Below the pieces are notes generated by a model. The model had not been told where the DNA came from and did no database searches. It saw nothing but the letters and a program-made list of their open reading frames with translations. Below, one piece after another: positions 16,271 through 24,965 of a DNA stretch of 64,000 nt (position 1 is the first letter of the stretch; every line of letters starts with the position of its first letter). A program made the position numbers and the translations under genes. This stretch comes from Elusimicrobiales bacterium (GTDB lineage: Bacteria > Elusimicrobiota > Elusimicrobia > Elusimicrobiales > Elusimicrobiaceae), in NCBI GenBank assembly GCA_041651175.1, contig JBAZJT010000004.1:100529-164528 (forward strand), written 5' to 3'.

Positions 16271-17077
16271 ATGGCAAAGGCAATGATGTCGTTGTGCGCC
16301 GCCGCGCTGTGTCTGTCTGCTGCGGCGGTTTCGGCCCAGGATTTTGATTTCCGCTCGTATTACACGGACCATCAGGATGAAATAGAAGCCCGCCGGTCGT
16401 CCATGGAATTCCGGTCCCCCGATAGATTCATAGCGCAGGCCGGCCCCGGGCCGGACCTTCCCTGCCCGGTGGACAGCGATGTGCCGGAACGGGTGCAGCA
16501 GCAGCTCTCGGACGATTTTGCCTTCATCAAAACCATAAGAGGCTCCTCCGCGTCCAGGCTGCACCGCGAGGTATTCGGCGAAGTGGACGGCGAGAATTAC
16601 TATAAATTTTTCACCTCGCGCGTGAAATCCATCGGGCTTGACGAATGCGGCGGCGGCAATGCCGTGGCCTGCGTGCAGCCTTATTATGACCCGTCAAAAA
16701 TGTGGCTTACGCAGAACTACATAAAGTTCAGCCATCCGCAGATAGCGCGGCTTATGGTGGTGTTTCACGAATCCCGCCATACCGAAACCAATCACGGCAA
16801 CTGGATGCACGCTAAATGCCCGACCCCCTTCGCGGATGAAAACGGCCGCGAATACACCAGCATCTGGACAGGAGCCTCCCTCGCGGGCGAGCCGGCGTGC
16901 GACCGCACCGCCTTCGGCTCTTACGGCTCTTCCATGATAATGCTCAAAAACGTCCAGAAATTCTGCTCCAGCTGCACCGACAAGGTGCGCATGGACGCCG
17001 GCATATACGCGGACGACCAGTTCAACCGCGTTATAGACGCGCAGGCCAGATCGTCAATCCGCAAGGACCTTTACTAA
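16271..17077 (+). CDS. Exported protein with an HExxH metal-binding motif
   Basis: 268 residues with a signal peptide (MAKAMMSLCAAALCLSAAAVSAQ). The central motif is VVFHESRHTETNHGNWMHAKC: HESRH at about 166-170 is an HExxH zinc-protease signature with a further His at 175, so it may be a periplasmic zinc metallopeptidase. A Tyr/Asp-rich region and several Cys (CPVDSD, DECGGG, CVQPYYD, KFCSSC) suggest disulphides. The start has GAGGAG about six bases upstream. A TTG-initiated putative lipoprotein gene starts two bases after its stop. The family is not recognised; peptidase function is inferred from the motif only. Confidence 0.72.
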   Translation: MAKAMMSLCAAALCLSAAAVSAQDFDFRSYYTDHQDEIEARRSSMEFRSPDRFIAQAGPGPDLPCPVDSDVPERVQQQLSDDFAFIKTIRGSSASRLHREVFGEVDGENYYKFFTSRVKSIGLDECGGGNAVACVQPYYDPSKMWLTQNYIKFSHPQIARLMVVFHESRHTETNHGNWMHAKCPTPFADENGREYTSIWTGASLAGEPACDRTAFGSYGSSMIMLKNVQKFCSSCTDKVRMDAGIYADDQFNRVIDAQARSSIRKDLY

Positions 17078-17078
17078 T

Positions 17079-17726
17079 TTGAACAGCAAAACCGCCTGTC
17101 GTTTCCGCGCGGGTTCCGGCGATACGCCGGAACCCGCGCCGTTTACGGCGCGCGCCACGCTGGCCGTCGCGCTGCTGCTGTCCGGCGGCTGCGGCACCGC
17201 CGGGGGTCCAGCTCCGGCAATCCGGCAGAACGCGCAGTCTCTGCGGGAGTTGCGCGTTCTTGAGGAAATACTGGCCTCCAGAAACGACAACGATTCCAGA
17301 CTGGATACCGGGTTCAACGGCCTTTCGCCGGAGACAAAAGCGCTGTTCCGGCAAAAATACGCCAGCCTGCCCGCGGAAGCCCGAAACGAGCGCGGCACCA
17401 TCGTCTATATTATCGGCAAAAACCTGTCCCAGCCGGAAGATTGGGTTTTCCTGGAGGAAGTTGTCAGGGAAAAGCCATGCCTCAGCCTTCAGAACTGCGC
17501 CGCGGCGGCGCCGGCGCCGGACCACGAGCAGCACACCGTCAGCGTCACGCTGGCCTATCCCGCACTGGTCGCGCTGCGCCAGGCGGGCCGCGCCGCCGGC
17601 GGCGGCGATAACCGGCGAGCCGTGGCCGTTGCCGAAGCGGCCAGACTGTCGGAATCCAGGACCATATCGAATGCCGCGGTCAGGCTGGAACTGGAACTGC
17701 TGCGGCCTGCCGGCAAAACCCCGTAA
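17079..17726 (+). CDS. Putative lipoprotein of unknown function
   Basis: 215 residues from a TTG start two bases after the preceding stop. After a polar N-terminal stretch of about 25 residues there is a hydrophobic segment ending in LLLSGGCG, resembling a lipobox, so an envelope lipoprotein is likely. The mature part is helical and Ala/Glu/Arg-rich (SLRELRVLEEILASRND), without known motifs. The long N-terminal extension is unusual; the true start might be an internal GTG or CTG nearer the signal. Close spacing suggests co-transcription with the HExxH gene. Confidence 0.6.
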   Translation: MNSKTACRFRAGSGDTPEPAPFTARATLAVALLLSGGCGTAGGPAPAIRQNAQSLRELRVLEEILASRNDNDSRLDTGFNGLSPETKALFRQKYASLPAEARNERGTIVYIIGKNLSQPEDWVFLEEVVREKPCLSLQNCAAAAPAPDHEQHTVSVTLAYPALVALRQAGRAAGGGDNRRAVAVAEAARLSESRTISNAAVRLELELLRPAGKTP

Positions 17727-17809
17727 CGGGGGGCATTGCGGCCTTCACAGAATCTCCAGCGACCTCTGCCGCAATCGCCGCTTCACTGAACGGGGCGTGA
17801 ATTTGTAAG

Positions 17810-18802
17810 ATGGGTTTCAGTTGTATGAACAAAGTCTGCCCCTATTGCGGACACAACCGCAACACGCCCTGGGACGACTGTTGCCGCCGCTGCGGCAAGT
17901 CGTTTTTCCATCCGTCGCTTATGCCGGCGGCGGCCAAATGGCTCGCCGTTGCAGCCGTTCTGGGCGGAGCATATCTGCTGTTTGCCGCGAAATACGGGCA
18001 CAAGCTGCCGCCCGCCGCCTCCAGGCCGGCGGAGTATGTCAAGGCGCGCGCGACCCAGTTGTGGAGGGAAGTCGGGGACAGGGCGCGGTTCAGGCACGGC
18101 TTTTCGCCGTCCATAAAACAGGAGAAGGCGCGGCATTCCGGCCCGCGGGACGGGATGGCATACATACCCGCGGGAACATTCCGCATGGGCGCGCCGGAAG
18201 AAAACGGCGTCAAAAACAACTGCCCCGTCCGACAAGTCAGCCTGACGGGGTTTTATATGGATATAAACGGCGTAACAGCCGCCGAATACGCGCAATGCGT
18301 CGCCGAAGGCGTCTGCCCGGCGGTAACCGGCCCGGCCTGCAACTCCGCCAATCCGGCGCGCGGCAATTATCCGGCAGACTGCGTTACCTGGCACGCGGCG
18401 CAGGCCTACTGCCGGTGGCGCGGCAAAACGCTTCCGTCCGGCGCGCAATGGGAAACGGCGGCCCGCGCCGGCAGCGCGGACGCTTATTATTTCGGCGCCG
18501 ACACCAGGCAGCTGCACCGCCACATCTGGTATGACAGGAACTCTGACGGGCGCACCCATCCCGCCGGCCTGCTGCCGCCCAACGGCTATGGTCTGCGCGA
18601 CATGCAGGGCCAGATACGGCAATGGGTTCTGGACGATTATGGCCAGTCCTGCGCCGGGCAGAACGCGCCAAAAGGCAAATACAAAATACTGCGCGGCTGC
18701 CACGCCGCCGAGGATGAAGAGGCCTGCCGCCTCAGCCGCGTCTCCAAATCCGAGCCCGGCAAATCCGGCGTCTCCATAGGCTTCCGCTGCGCGGCGCAAT
18801 GA
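17810..18802 (+). CDS. Zinc-ribbon protein with formylglycine-generating enzyme-type (SUMF1/FGE) domain
   Basis: 330 residues. The N-terminus holds a zinc ribbon (CPYCGHNRNTPWDDCCRRCG), followed by a transmembrane helix (WLAVAAVLGGAYLLFAAKYG). From about residue 115 comes an FGE-sulphatase domain: MAYIPAGTFRMGAPEENG, the conserved VTAAEYAQC, YPADCVTWHAAQAYCRWRGK, LPSGAQWETAARAG and the final SIGFRCAAQ. True FGEs oxidise a Cys to formylglycine, but most bacterial members have other or unknown roles. No sulphatase gene is nearby, so a binding or structural role is possible. ATGs at 17810 and 17825 are both feasible. It overlaps the next gene as ATGA. Confidence 0.85.
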   Translation: MGFSCMNKVCPYCGHNRNTPWDDCCRRCGKSFFHPSLMPAAAKWLAVAAVLGGAYLLFAAKYGHKLPPAASRPAEYVKARATQLWREVGDRARFRHGFSPSIKQEKARHSGPRDGMAYIPAGTFRMGAPEENGVKNNCPVRQVSLTGFYMDINGVTAAEYAQCVAEGVCPAVTGPACNSANPARGNYPADCVTWHAAQAYCRWRGKTLPSGAQWETAARAGSADAYYFGADTRQLHRHIWYDRNSDGRTHPAGLLPPNGYGLRDMQGQIRQWVLDDYGQSCAGQNAPKGKYKILRGCHAAEDEEACRLSRVSKSEPGKSGVSIGFRCAAQ

Positions 18803-19710
18803 AATTCACCCTTATAATTCCGGCCAGAAACAGCGCGCCGCTGCTTGCAAAACTGCTGCCCGCCGCGCTGGCGCAATCCCGCCCGCCGGAGGAAATTCTG
18901 GTGCTGGACACCTGCTCGGAAGACGGCACCGCGCAAACCGCGCGCGGTTTCGGGGCCAGGGTTATAGAAGTGCCCGTTGCGGAATTTGACCACGGCGGCA
19001 CGCGGACGCTGAGCGGCAGGGCCGCCTCGCATCCGCTGCTGCTGTATATGACAGACGACGCTTTCCCCGCCTCTCCTGACTGTTTTGAAAAGCTGCTTGC
19101 CGCCTTTGACGACCCCGCCTGCGGCGCGGCATACGGAAGGCAGCTCCCGAAAGAAAATGCCTCGCCGCTGGCGGCGCATCTGCGGCTGTTTAATTATCCC
19201 CCGCAATCCTGCGCACGCTCCTACGGCGACCGGGCAAAATACGGGATAAAAACCGCTTTTCTTTCCAACAGCTTCTGTGCCTACGACAAGGCCGCGCTTG
19301 AGGCCGCCGGCTGGTTTCGCGGCAACCTTATTATCGCAGAAGATATGCGCGCCGGGCTGGAACTGCTGCTGCTGGGCCGGACACTGCGCTATCAGGCGGA
19401 CGCCTGCGTGTATCATTCCCACAATTATTCCGCGCGCCAGGATTTCAGCCGGTATTTCGACATCGGCGTAATGCACGCCCGCGAAAAAACGCTGCTCCGG
19501 GAATTGCGCGGCGCCGGGGGCGAAGGATTGCGCTATGCCACCAGCGCCGCCGCATACCTGTGGCCGCGCGCATGGCTGTATCCGCTGCTGCTGTGGCGCA
19601 CCTGCGTGAAACTGCTGGGCTACCGGCTGGGCATGGCGCACCGCGCGCTGCCGCTCCGGCTGAACAGAAGGCTTTCCATGCATCCCCGCTGGTGGGACAA
19701 AAACCGGTAG
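18799..19710 (+). CDS. Family 2 glycosyltransferase (rhamnosyltransferase-like)
   Basis: 303 residues with a GT-A fold. The N-terminus MKFTLIIPARNSAPLLAKLL, the VLDTCSEDGTAQTA nucleotide region and LLLYMTDDAFPAS (the metal-binding D-D motif) are typical. FDHGGTRT and the later FLSNSFCAYDKAALEAAGWF, then AEDMRAGLELLLLG, match the rhamnosyl-transferase-like subgroup. The C-terminal 60 residues are hydrophobic and aromatic, suggesting membrane association. It probably builds O-antigen or another surface glycan. It is translationally coupled to the FGE-domain gene (ATGA overlap), an unexplained pairing. Confidence 0.9.
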   Translation: MKFTLIIPARNSAPLLAKLLPAALAQSRPPEEILVLDTCSEDGTAQTARGFGARVIEVPVAEFDHGGTRTLSGRAASHPLLLYMTDDAFPASPDCFEKLLAAFDDPACGAAYGRQLPKENASPLAAHLRLFNYPPQSCARSYGDRAKYGIKTAFLSNSFCAYDKAALEAAGWFRGNLIIAEDMRAGLELLLLGRTLRYQADACVYHSHNYSARQDFSRYFDIGVMHAREKTLLRELRGAGGEGLRYATSAAAYLWPRAWLYPLLLWRTCVKLLGYRLGMAHRALPLRLNRRLSMHPRWWDKNR

Positions 19711-19767
19711 CGCCGCCCGGCAGCACGCGCCGGAGAAGGCTTCAGCGCGGGAGACTGCTGTTCATCA

Positions 19768-19796
19768 TTGCGCCGTAGCGGAAAACGTGATACCAT
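19768..19796 (+). promoter_or_regulatory. Promoter TTGCGC-N17-TACCAT
   Basis: TTGCGC (19768-19773), a 17-bp spacer and TACCAT (19791-19796) with a TGA just before it. It matches the promoter at 16114 in both boxes and in the flanking CATTGCGCCG. The leader would be about 25 nt with AGGAGG. Confidence 0.6.
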
Positions 19797-19825
19797 GCAA
19801 ACGGTTCCCAGAACAGGAGGAGATG

Positions 19826-21115
19826 ATGCTTAAAAGAACGGTTGCAACAGCGGCCTGTATGGCCGTGTTCGCGGCGCTGGCAGGCGCCGCCGTTAATGCC
19901 GATTTCGACAGGGGAGGACAGGGCGTGAAAGCCGCCGCGCGCCCGGAAGCGGCGCTGTCGCAGGAAGTCCCGTCCGCTAAGGCGCAGCCCGCCGTTTTGG
20001 AAGAAAAGCAGCCCAGGGCCGCTGCGGACTGGACGCTTATGGTGTTCATGAACGGCAAGAATAACCTTGAGCCCTACGCCTTCAAAAACTTTTACCAGAT
20101 GGAGCGGGTCGGCTCCAGCGACAAGCTCAACATCGTCGTGGAGTTCGGGCGCATGGCGAAACACTCCTCCAACGACGGCGGATGGAAAGGCTGCCGCCGC
20201 TACCTGGTCCAGAAAGCCGACGACAGCAACGCAATCTCCTCCCCCGCGGTGGAAACCTACCCCCAGTGCGACATGGGCGATTACAACCGCGCCATAGACT
20301 TCGGCAAATGGGCGATGCAAAAATACCCGGCCCGGCATTACATGTACATCATCTGGAACCACGGCTCCGGCTGGACCAGGGCCGGCAAGCCCGAGGTGAT
20401 CAAAGCCATTTCCAGCGACGACGAAACCCGACACCGCATCAACACCCCGCAAATGGGCGATATTCTCAAGGCGCTGGGGCATATAGACGTCTACGGCTCC
20501 GACGCCTGCCTGATGCAGATGGCGGAAGTGGCCTATCAGATAAAGGATTACACCTCCTTTATTGTCGGCTCCGAGGAAAACGAGGCCGGCGACGGCTACA
20601 CCTACGACAAATTCCTCAACGCCGCGCTGGCCTCCGGCATGTCGCCCGAAGACGTGGCCAAAGCCGCGGTTGAAACCTACACAGAGCATTACGGCAGCGG
20701 CGCCACGCAATCCTATGTCCGGTCAGCCGCGCTCAAGGGGCTTCCCGGAAAGCTGGACGCCTTTGCCGACGCCGTCATGCTTGGCGGCGACAAGGCCGCG
20801 GTGCAGAAAGCGCGCGCGGATGCCCAGCATTTCGCCGTGGAATACAATTACCGCGACAATGCGGACCTGGGGCACTTCGTGTCGCTTGTTATAAATTCGC
20901 CCGGCTGCCGCGAAGATGTGAAAGCCGCCGGCGGAGCGCTGCTGGACTATCTCAACCGCGAGGTGGTGGGCCTCAGCCGCGTAACCGACGATTATTCCAA
21001 CGCGACCGGCCTGGCGATATACCTGCCCGCGCAGGGATACAACATGACCTACGACGAGCTGGCCTTCGCCAAATCCGGCAAATGGCCGCAATTCGTCAAA
21101 TGGCTGCTTAACTGA
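19826..21115 (+). CDS. Clostripain-like exported cysteine protease (peptidase family C11)
   Basis: 429 residues from the ATG at 19826, five bases after AGGAGG; the adjacent ATG at 19823 is the alternative. An export signal (MLKRTVATAACMAVFAALAG) is followed by a Pro/Ala linker and the C11 domain. DWTLMVFMNGKNNLEPYA is the family's first strand. The catalytic dyad is visible: His179 in YIIWNHGSGW and Cys228 in VYGSDACLMQMAEVAYQ. Clostripain-type enzymes cleave after Arg/Lys and are often autoprocessed. A rho-independent terminator follows 20 bases after the stop. Confidence 0.93.
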   Translation: MLKRTVATAACMAVFAALAGAAVNADFDRGGQGVKAAARPEAALSQEVPSAKAQPAVLEEKQPRAAADWTLMVFMNGKNNLEPYAFKNFYQMERVGSSDKLNIVVEFGRMAKHSSNDGGWKGCRRYLVQKADDSNAISSPAVETYPQCDMGDYNRAIDFGKWAMQKYPARHYMYIIWNHGSGWTRAGKPEVIKAISSDDETRHRINTPQMGDILKALGHIDVYGSDACLMQMAEVAYQIKDYTSFIVGSEENEAGDGYTYDKFLNAALASGMSPEDVAKAAVETYTEHYGSGATQSYVRSAALKGLPGKLDAFADAVMLGGDKAAVQKARADAQHFAVEYNYRDNADLGHFVSLVINSPGCREDVKAAGGALLDYLNREVVGLSRVTDDYSNATGLAIYLPAQGYNMTYDELAFAKSGKWPQFVKWLLN

Positions 21116-21130
21116 ACGGCAAACTATTGA

Positions 21131-21162
21131 AAAAGGCCCGCGCCCGGCGCGGGCCTTTTTTT
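21131..21162 (+). terminator. Rho-independent terminator
   Basis: A ten-base stem AGGCCCGCGC / GCGCGGGCCT with a three-base loop and a run of seven T. It lies between the clostripain-like gene and the glycerophosphodiesterase gene. Confidence 0.92.
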
Positions 21163-21179
21163 CATCACGGAGGACACAA

Positions 21180-22256
21180 ATGAAACGGCTTATACTGGCG
21201 TTCCCTCTGCTGGCGGGGGCGGCTTTCTCGGCGGAGACGCCGGAAAAGCACATTCAGGTCTACGCGCACAGGGGAATGCGTTCTTTTTTGCCAGAAAACA
21301 CGCTGCCGGCCTATGATGCTGCGCTGCGGCTGGGAGTAGACTGGGTGGACATGGACGTAATTCTCACCAAAGACGGGCAGGTGCTTGTCTCCCACGACAT
21401 GGCGCTGAACCCCGACATAACGCGCGGCCCGGACGGCAAATTCATCGCGGAAAACAAGGAATCGCTCAAAACCCTTTCCACAGAGGAGCGCGCGGCTTTC
21501 AACCGCAAATACGCCGTTCTCGGCATGACGCTGGAACAGACGCGCGTCTTTGACGTCGGACGCCTGAACAGGAGCAGCGCGTATTCCCGCTTTTTCCCGG
21601 ACCAGACAGCGATTGACGGAACCAAAATGCCACCGTTGCGCGAGGTGCTGGAGCATGTGAGCCGCATCGCCGGAAGCGGAGTCGGCTTCCAGCTTGAGAT
21701 GAAGACGGATCCCGCGCATCCCGAATACAGCCCGGACCCGGCAGCTTTCGCCAAAGCGGTGTACGGGGCGGTGTCCGCCGCCGGCGCGCTGGACCGCACC
21801 GAGATACAGGCTTTTGACTTCCGCTGCCTATACGAACTGCAAAAGCTAAACCCGAAGGTGAAAACAGCCTACCTCACCTCGCGCGACAACGAGCGCGGCG
21901 GCGAGGACGATTTTTTCAGCCCGGATGCTGCCGCCGCCGGACGCTGGACGGGCGGAAAGCTGGTTAAAAATTACGGCAATTCCATTCCGCGCATGGTAAA
22001 GGAATTGGGCGGCTTTGCCTGGGAGCCGGAGGACGCCCAGCTTACCAGGCAATCGCTGGACGAGGCGCGCGGGCTGGGGCTGAAGGTGGTTGTCTGGAGC
22101 TGGCCGGAGAAAAACGGGACGGCCTTTGACCCCGCCATGATGGCGCGGCTGATAGACTGGGGCGTGGACGGAATAATCACCGACGACCCGGGACGGCTTT
22201 CCTCAATGCTGGCGGCGCGGGGGCTGCGGCTGCACAAACGCTGCGATATTCCATAA
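21180..22256 (+). CDS. Exported glycerophosphodiester phosphodiesterase
   Basis: 358 residues with a signal peptide (MKRLILAFPLLAGAAFSAE). The GDPD TIM-barrel motifs are present: VYAHRGMRSFLPENTLPAY with catalytic His30-Arg31 and Glu39, VDMDVILTKDGQVLVSHD with the second His at 72, and GVDGIITDDPGRL at the C-terminus. It hydrolyses glycerophosphodiesters to glycerol-3-phosphate and an alcohol in the periplasm. The Shine-Dalgarno site CGGAGGA lies eight or nine bases upstream. It follows the terminator immediately, so it either has an internal promoter or depends on read-through. A palindromic element starts directly after the stop. Confidence 0.94.
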   Translation: MKRLILAFPLLAGAAFSAETPEKHIQVYAHRGMRSFLPENTLPAYDAALRLGVDWVDMDVILTKDGQVLVSHDMALNPDITRGPDGKFIAENKESLKTLSTEERAAFNRKYAVLGMTLEQTRVFDVGRLNRSSAYSRFFPDQTAIDGTKMPPLREVLEHVSRIAGSGVGFQLEMKTDPAHPEYSPDPAAFAKAVYGAVSAAGALDRTEIQAFDFRCLYELQKLNPKVKTAYLTSRDNERGGEDDFFSPDAAAAGRWTGGKLVKNYGNSIPRMVKELGGFAWEPEDAQLTRQSLDEARGLGLKVVVWSWPEKNGTAFDPAMMARLIDWGVDGIITDDPGRLSSMLAARGLRLHKRCDIP

Positions 22257-22414
22257 CCTGAAAGTTTCAGTTGGTGCGAGGACCGAGGCGAAAAAGCGCG
22301 AGATAATGCCGAACAAAATTATCCGCGCGTGCTTCACAGCACGAAAGGATAATTTTGTGAAGGCAGTATGAAGCGATTTTTCGCCGAATCCCGCAGCCAA
22401 CTGAAACTTTCAGG
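22257..22414. repeat. Palindromic dispersed element, copy 2
   Basis: Perfect 18-base arms CCTGAAAGTTTCAGTTGG (22257-22274) and its complement (22397-22414). The interior is partly complementary (GCGAAAAA..., CAAAATTATCC...), giving a hairpin of about 160 nt. It lies between two convergent genes and could act as a bidirectional terminator. The TTGG plus GCGAGGACCGAGGCG part matches the elements near 475 and 53557. Confidence 0.78.
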
Positions 22415-22418
22415 TAAA

Positions 22419-22433
22419 CCTGAAACTTTCAGG
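22419..22433. repeat. Extra terminal arm fragment CCTGAAACTTTCAGG
   Basis: A 15-base palindrome identical to the outer end of the neighbouring element, following it after four bases (TAAA). It looks like a leftover half-end. The rest of the gap to 22504 holds nothing I recognise. Confidence 0.5.
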
Positions 22434-22504
22434 TAAACGCGCCCGCGGCTGGCGGCAGGAACAGGGGCGGCGGAATACCGGGCAAAACGGCAATACGCCC
22501 CGGC

Positions 22505-24418
22505 CTATGCCGCCTGCGGTTCGGGAAGCGGCTCATCCCCGCCGTCCGTTTTCGGGACCGGGATTTGCTCCGGCTCCGGCGGAACCTGCGGCGCGGGCGC
22601 CGCTTCCGCCGGCTTCGGGTTGAGAATGGCGTCTATCTCGGCGGCGTCAACCGTCTCTTTTTCCAGCAATTTCATGGCAAGCGCGTCCAGCGCGTCCCGG
22701 CGGGAGGACAGCAACTCCTTCGCGCGCACGTACGCGGCCTGGACTATGGCGAAAACTTCCTCGTCTATCTCGCGCGCGGTGGTGTCGGAATAGTGCTGCG
22801 GGCGCGCGATATCGCGCCCCAGAAACACCTCGCCGGAATCCTTTTTAAGCGACACCGGGCCCAGCTTTTCGCTCATCCCGTATTCGGTTACCATCTCCTG
22901 CGCGTAGGCCGTAACCTTGGCAAGGTCGTTATGCGCCCCGGTGGTGATTTCGCCGAACACTGTTTCCTCTGCGGCGCGCCCGCCCAACGTTATCGCCAGC
23001 CGGTTGAGGATATGGCTCTTGGTGGTCATGTAGCGGTCTTCAATGGGCAGCTGAAGCGTGTATCCCAGCGCGGGGCCGCGCGGTATTATGGAAACCTTGT
23101 GCACCGGGTCGCTGCCCGGTATCAGCTTGGCCACCAGCGCATGGCCGCTTTCGTGATAGGCGATGATCTTCCGCTCCGCCTCGGAGATGATGCGGCTTTT
23201 GCGCTCCGGGCCGGCGACCACGCGCTCGGTCGCGTTTTCCAGGTCGTGCATATCAACGGCTTTCTTGTCCTTGCGCGCCGCCAGCAGCGCGGCCTCGTTT
23301 ATGGCGTTGGCCAGGTCCGCGCCCACAAAGCCCGGCGTCTGCCGCGCCACAACGGAAAGGTCAACGGTAGGCTCCAGCTTGATTTTTTTGGCGTGGACCT
23401 TGAGAATCTCGTGCCGGCCCTTGATGTCGGGGACAGGGACATTGACATGCCGGTCAAAGCGCCCGGGGCGCAGAAGCGCGGGGTCCAGCACGTCGGGGCG
23501 GTTGGTGGAGGCGATTAGAATTATGCCCTCTTTGGACTCAAAGCCGTCCAGTTCTATAAGCAGCTGGTTGAGGGTCTGCTCGCGCTCGTCATGTCCGCCG
23601 CCTATGCCGGCAAAGCGGTGGCGGCCCACGGCGTCCAGCTCGTCTATGAAAACAATGGCGGGCGGGTTGCGCTTGGCCTGCTCAAACAAATCGCGCACAC
23701 GGGAGGCGCCGACACCCACAAACATCTCCACAAATTCCGAGCCGGACGAGGTGAAAAACGGAACCCCCGCCTCGCCCGCCACGGCGCGGGCCAGCAGCGT
23801 CTTGCCGGTTCCCGGCGGGCCGTAAAGCAGCACGCCCTTGGGCAGGGTGCCGCCCAGCTTCTGGAATTTCTTGGGGTTTTTGAGGAAATCTATAATATCC
23901 TTGAGCTCCTCCTTAGCCTCGTCGCAGCCGGCTACGTCTGCGAAGGTTGCCTTCTGCTTGGAAAGGTCCTGCTCCTTGGCGCGCGAGCGGCCAAACGCCA
24001 TCGCCTGCTTGCCGCCGGACTGCATTCCCCGCATGAAGATAAACCACCACAGGAAGAAAAACAGCGCTATCCAGCCGATATTGAGCAGCAGGCTGGTAAC
24101 CCAGCCGCGGTCCGGCTCGCCCTGAAAGTTGACTTTGGCCTTTTCCAGGTCCTCCACCAGCCTGCCGTCGTTTAGCGGGATGGCGCGGAAGAGGACGGTC
24201 TTGCCGCCGTCGCTGTACTCGCCGTGGATAAGGTCCGGCCTGATGGAGAGCTTTTTCACCGTCCCGGCGGCGACTTTGGCCTTGAAATCGGAATAGGCGA
24301 TTTCGGTTTCCTTCGGCTGGGTCTGCATCCGCTGGTAGAACATCAGTATCAGCGCGAACGCCATAACCCACAGCAGCACCTGCTGCAACGGATTGAACTT
24401 CTGTTTCTTTGGAGGCAT
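22505..24418 (-). CDS. ftsH: ATP-dependent zinc metalloprotease FtsH
   Basis: 637 residues. Two transmembrane helices flank a periplasmic domain (VLLWVMAFALILMFYQ and LLNIGWIALFFFLWWFIFM). The AAA+ domain has Walker A GPPGTGKT, Walker B IVFIDELDAVG and the second region of homology ending ALLRPGRFDR. The M41 zinc site is AYHESGHALVAKL (HExxH). The tail is Pro/Glu/Ala-rich. FtsH is a hexameric inner-membrane protease that removes damaged membrane proteins and regulators. It is the last gene of the operon, two bases after hpt. Length and motifs are normal. Confidence 0.98.
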   Translation of the reverse strand: MPPKKQKFNPLQQVLLWVMAFALILMFYQRMQTQPKETEIAYSDFKAKVAAGTVKKLSIRPDLIHGEYSDGGKTVLFRAIPLNDGRLVEDLEKAKVNFQGEPDRGWVTSLLLNIGWIALFFFLWWFIFMRGMQSGGKQAMAFGRSRAKEQDLSKQKATFADVAGCDEAKEELKDIIDFLKNPKKFQKLGGTLPKGVLLYGPPGTGKTLLARAVAGEAGVPFFTSSGSEFVEMFVGVGASRVRDLFEQAKRNPPAIVFIDELDAVGRHRFAGIGGGHDEREQTLNQLLIELDGFESKEGIILIASTNRPDVLDPALLRPGRFDRHVNVPVPDIKGRHEILKVHAKKIKLEPTVDLSVVARQTPGFVGADLANAINEAALLAARKDKKAVDMHDLENATERVVAGPERKSRIISEAERKIIAYHESGHALVAKLIPGSDPVHKVSIIPRGPALGYTLQLPIEDRYMTTKSHILNRLAITLGGRAAEETVFGEITTGAHNDLAKVTAYAQEMVTEYGMSEKLGPVSLKKDSGEVFLGRDIARPQHYSDTTAREIDEEVFAIVQAAYVRAKELLSSRRDALDALAMKLLEKETVDAAEIDAILNPKPAEAAPAPQVPPEPEQIPVPKTDGGDEPLPEPQAA

Positions 24419-24420
24419 GG

Positions 24421-24963
24421 TTATATCCTTGTCTTCTTCAACGTTCCGACATAGGGCAGATTGCGGTAAAGCTCCTTGTAATCCAGCCCGTAGCCGACGA
24501 CAAACTCGTCGTCTATTTCAAACCCGCTGTAGCGCACCGGCACGTCGGCTTTGCGGCACGGTTTCTTGTTGAGCAGCGCGCAGATGGAAAGCGATTTGGG
24601 TTTTCTGGTGTTAAGATTGTCCAGCAGATAGCGCATGGTCAGGCCGGAGTCCACCACGTCCTCAATGAGGATGACGTCTTTGCCCGCTATATTTTCCCGC
24701 AGGTCCAGCAGCAGCCGCACCACGCCGGAGGATTTCATCCCGCCGTTATAGGAGGACGGGCAGATGAAATCCATGGAGCAGTCTATGCTTATGTTCTGCG
24801 CCAGGTCCGACAGGAAAAGCGCGCAGCCGCGCAGCACGCCCACAAGCACCGGCTTTTTGCCGGCGAAGTCGCGCGAAATCTCGCGCCCCATGGCGCGGAC
24901 GCGGGCCTTAATCTCGTCGCGCGAGACCAGGACTTTTTCTATGTCGGGATGAATATCCGTCAT
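24421..24963 (-). CDS. hpt: Hypoxanthine phosphoribosyltransferase
   Basis: 180 residues of the type I PRTase fold. It has LVGVLRGCALFLSDLA, the SYNGGMKSSG flexible loop and the PRPP-binding motif VILIEDVVDSGLTM. The pairing EIDDEFVVGYGLDY near the C-terminus is a hallmark of the hypoxanthine/guanine enzymes. It salvages hypoxanthine (and guanine) to the nucleotide in the cytosol. Placement immediately before ftsH recalls the hpt-ftsH pair of Firmicutes. It starts two bases after rpoD and has no own promoter. Confidence 0.96.
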   Translation of the reverse strand: MTDIHPDIEKVLVSRDEIKARVRAMGREISRDFAGKKPVLVGVLRGCALFLSDLAQNISIDCSMDFICPSSYNGGMKSSGVVRLLLDLRENIAGKDVILIEDVVDSGLTMRYLLDNLNTRKPKSLSICALLNKKPCRKADVPVRYSGFEIDDEFVVGYGLDYKELYRNLPYVGTLKKTRI

Positions 24964-24965
24964 GT

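Noticed and set aside
22257..22433. Palindrome considered as a simple rho-independent terminator
   Set aside because: At about 160 nt with 18-bp ends and relatives elsewhere, it is a dispersed element; terminator activity may still be a side effect.
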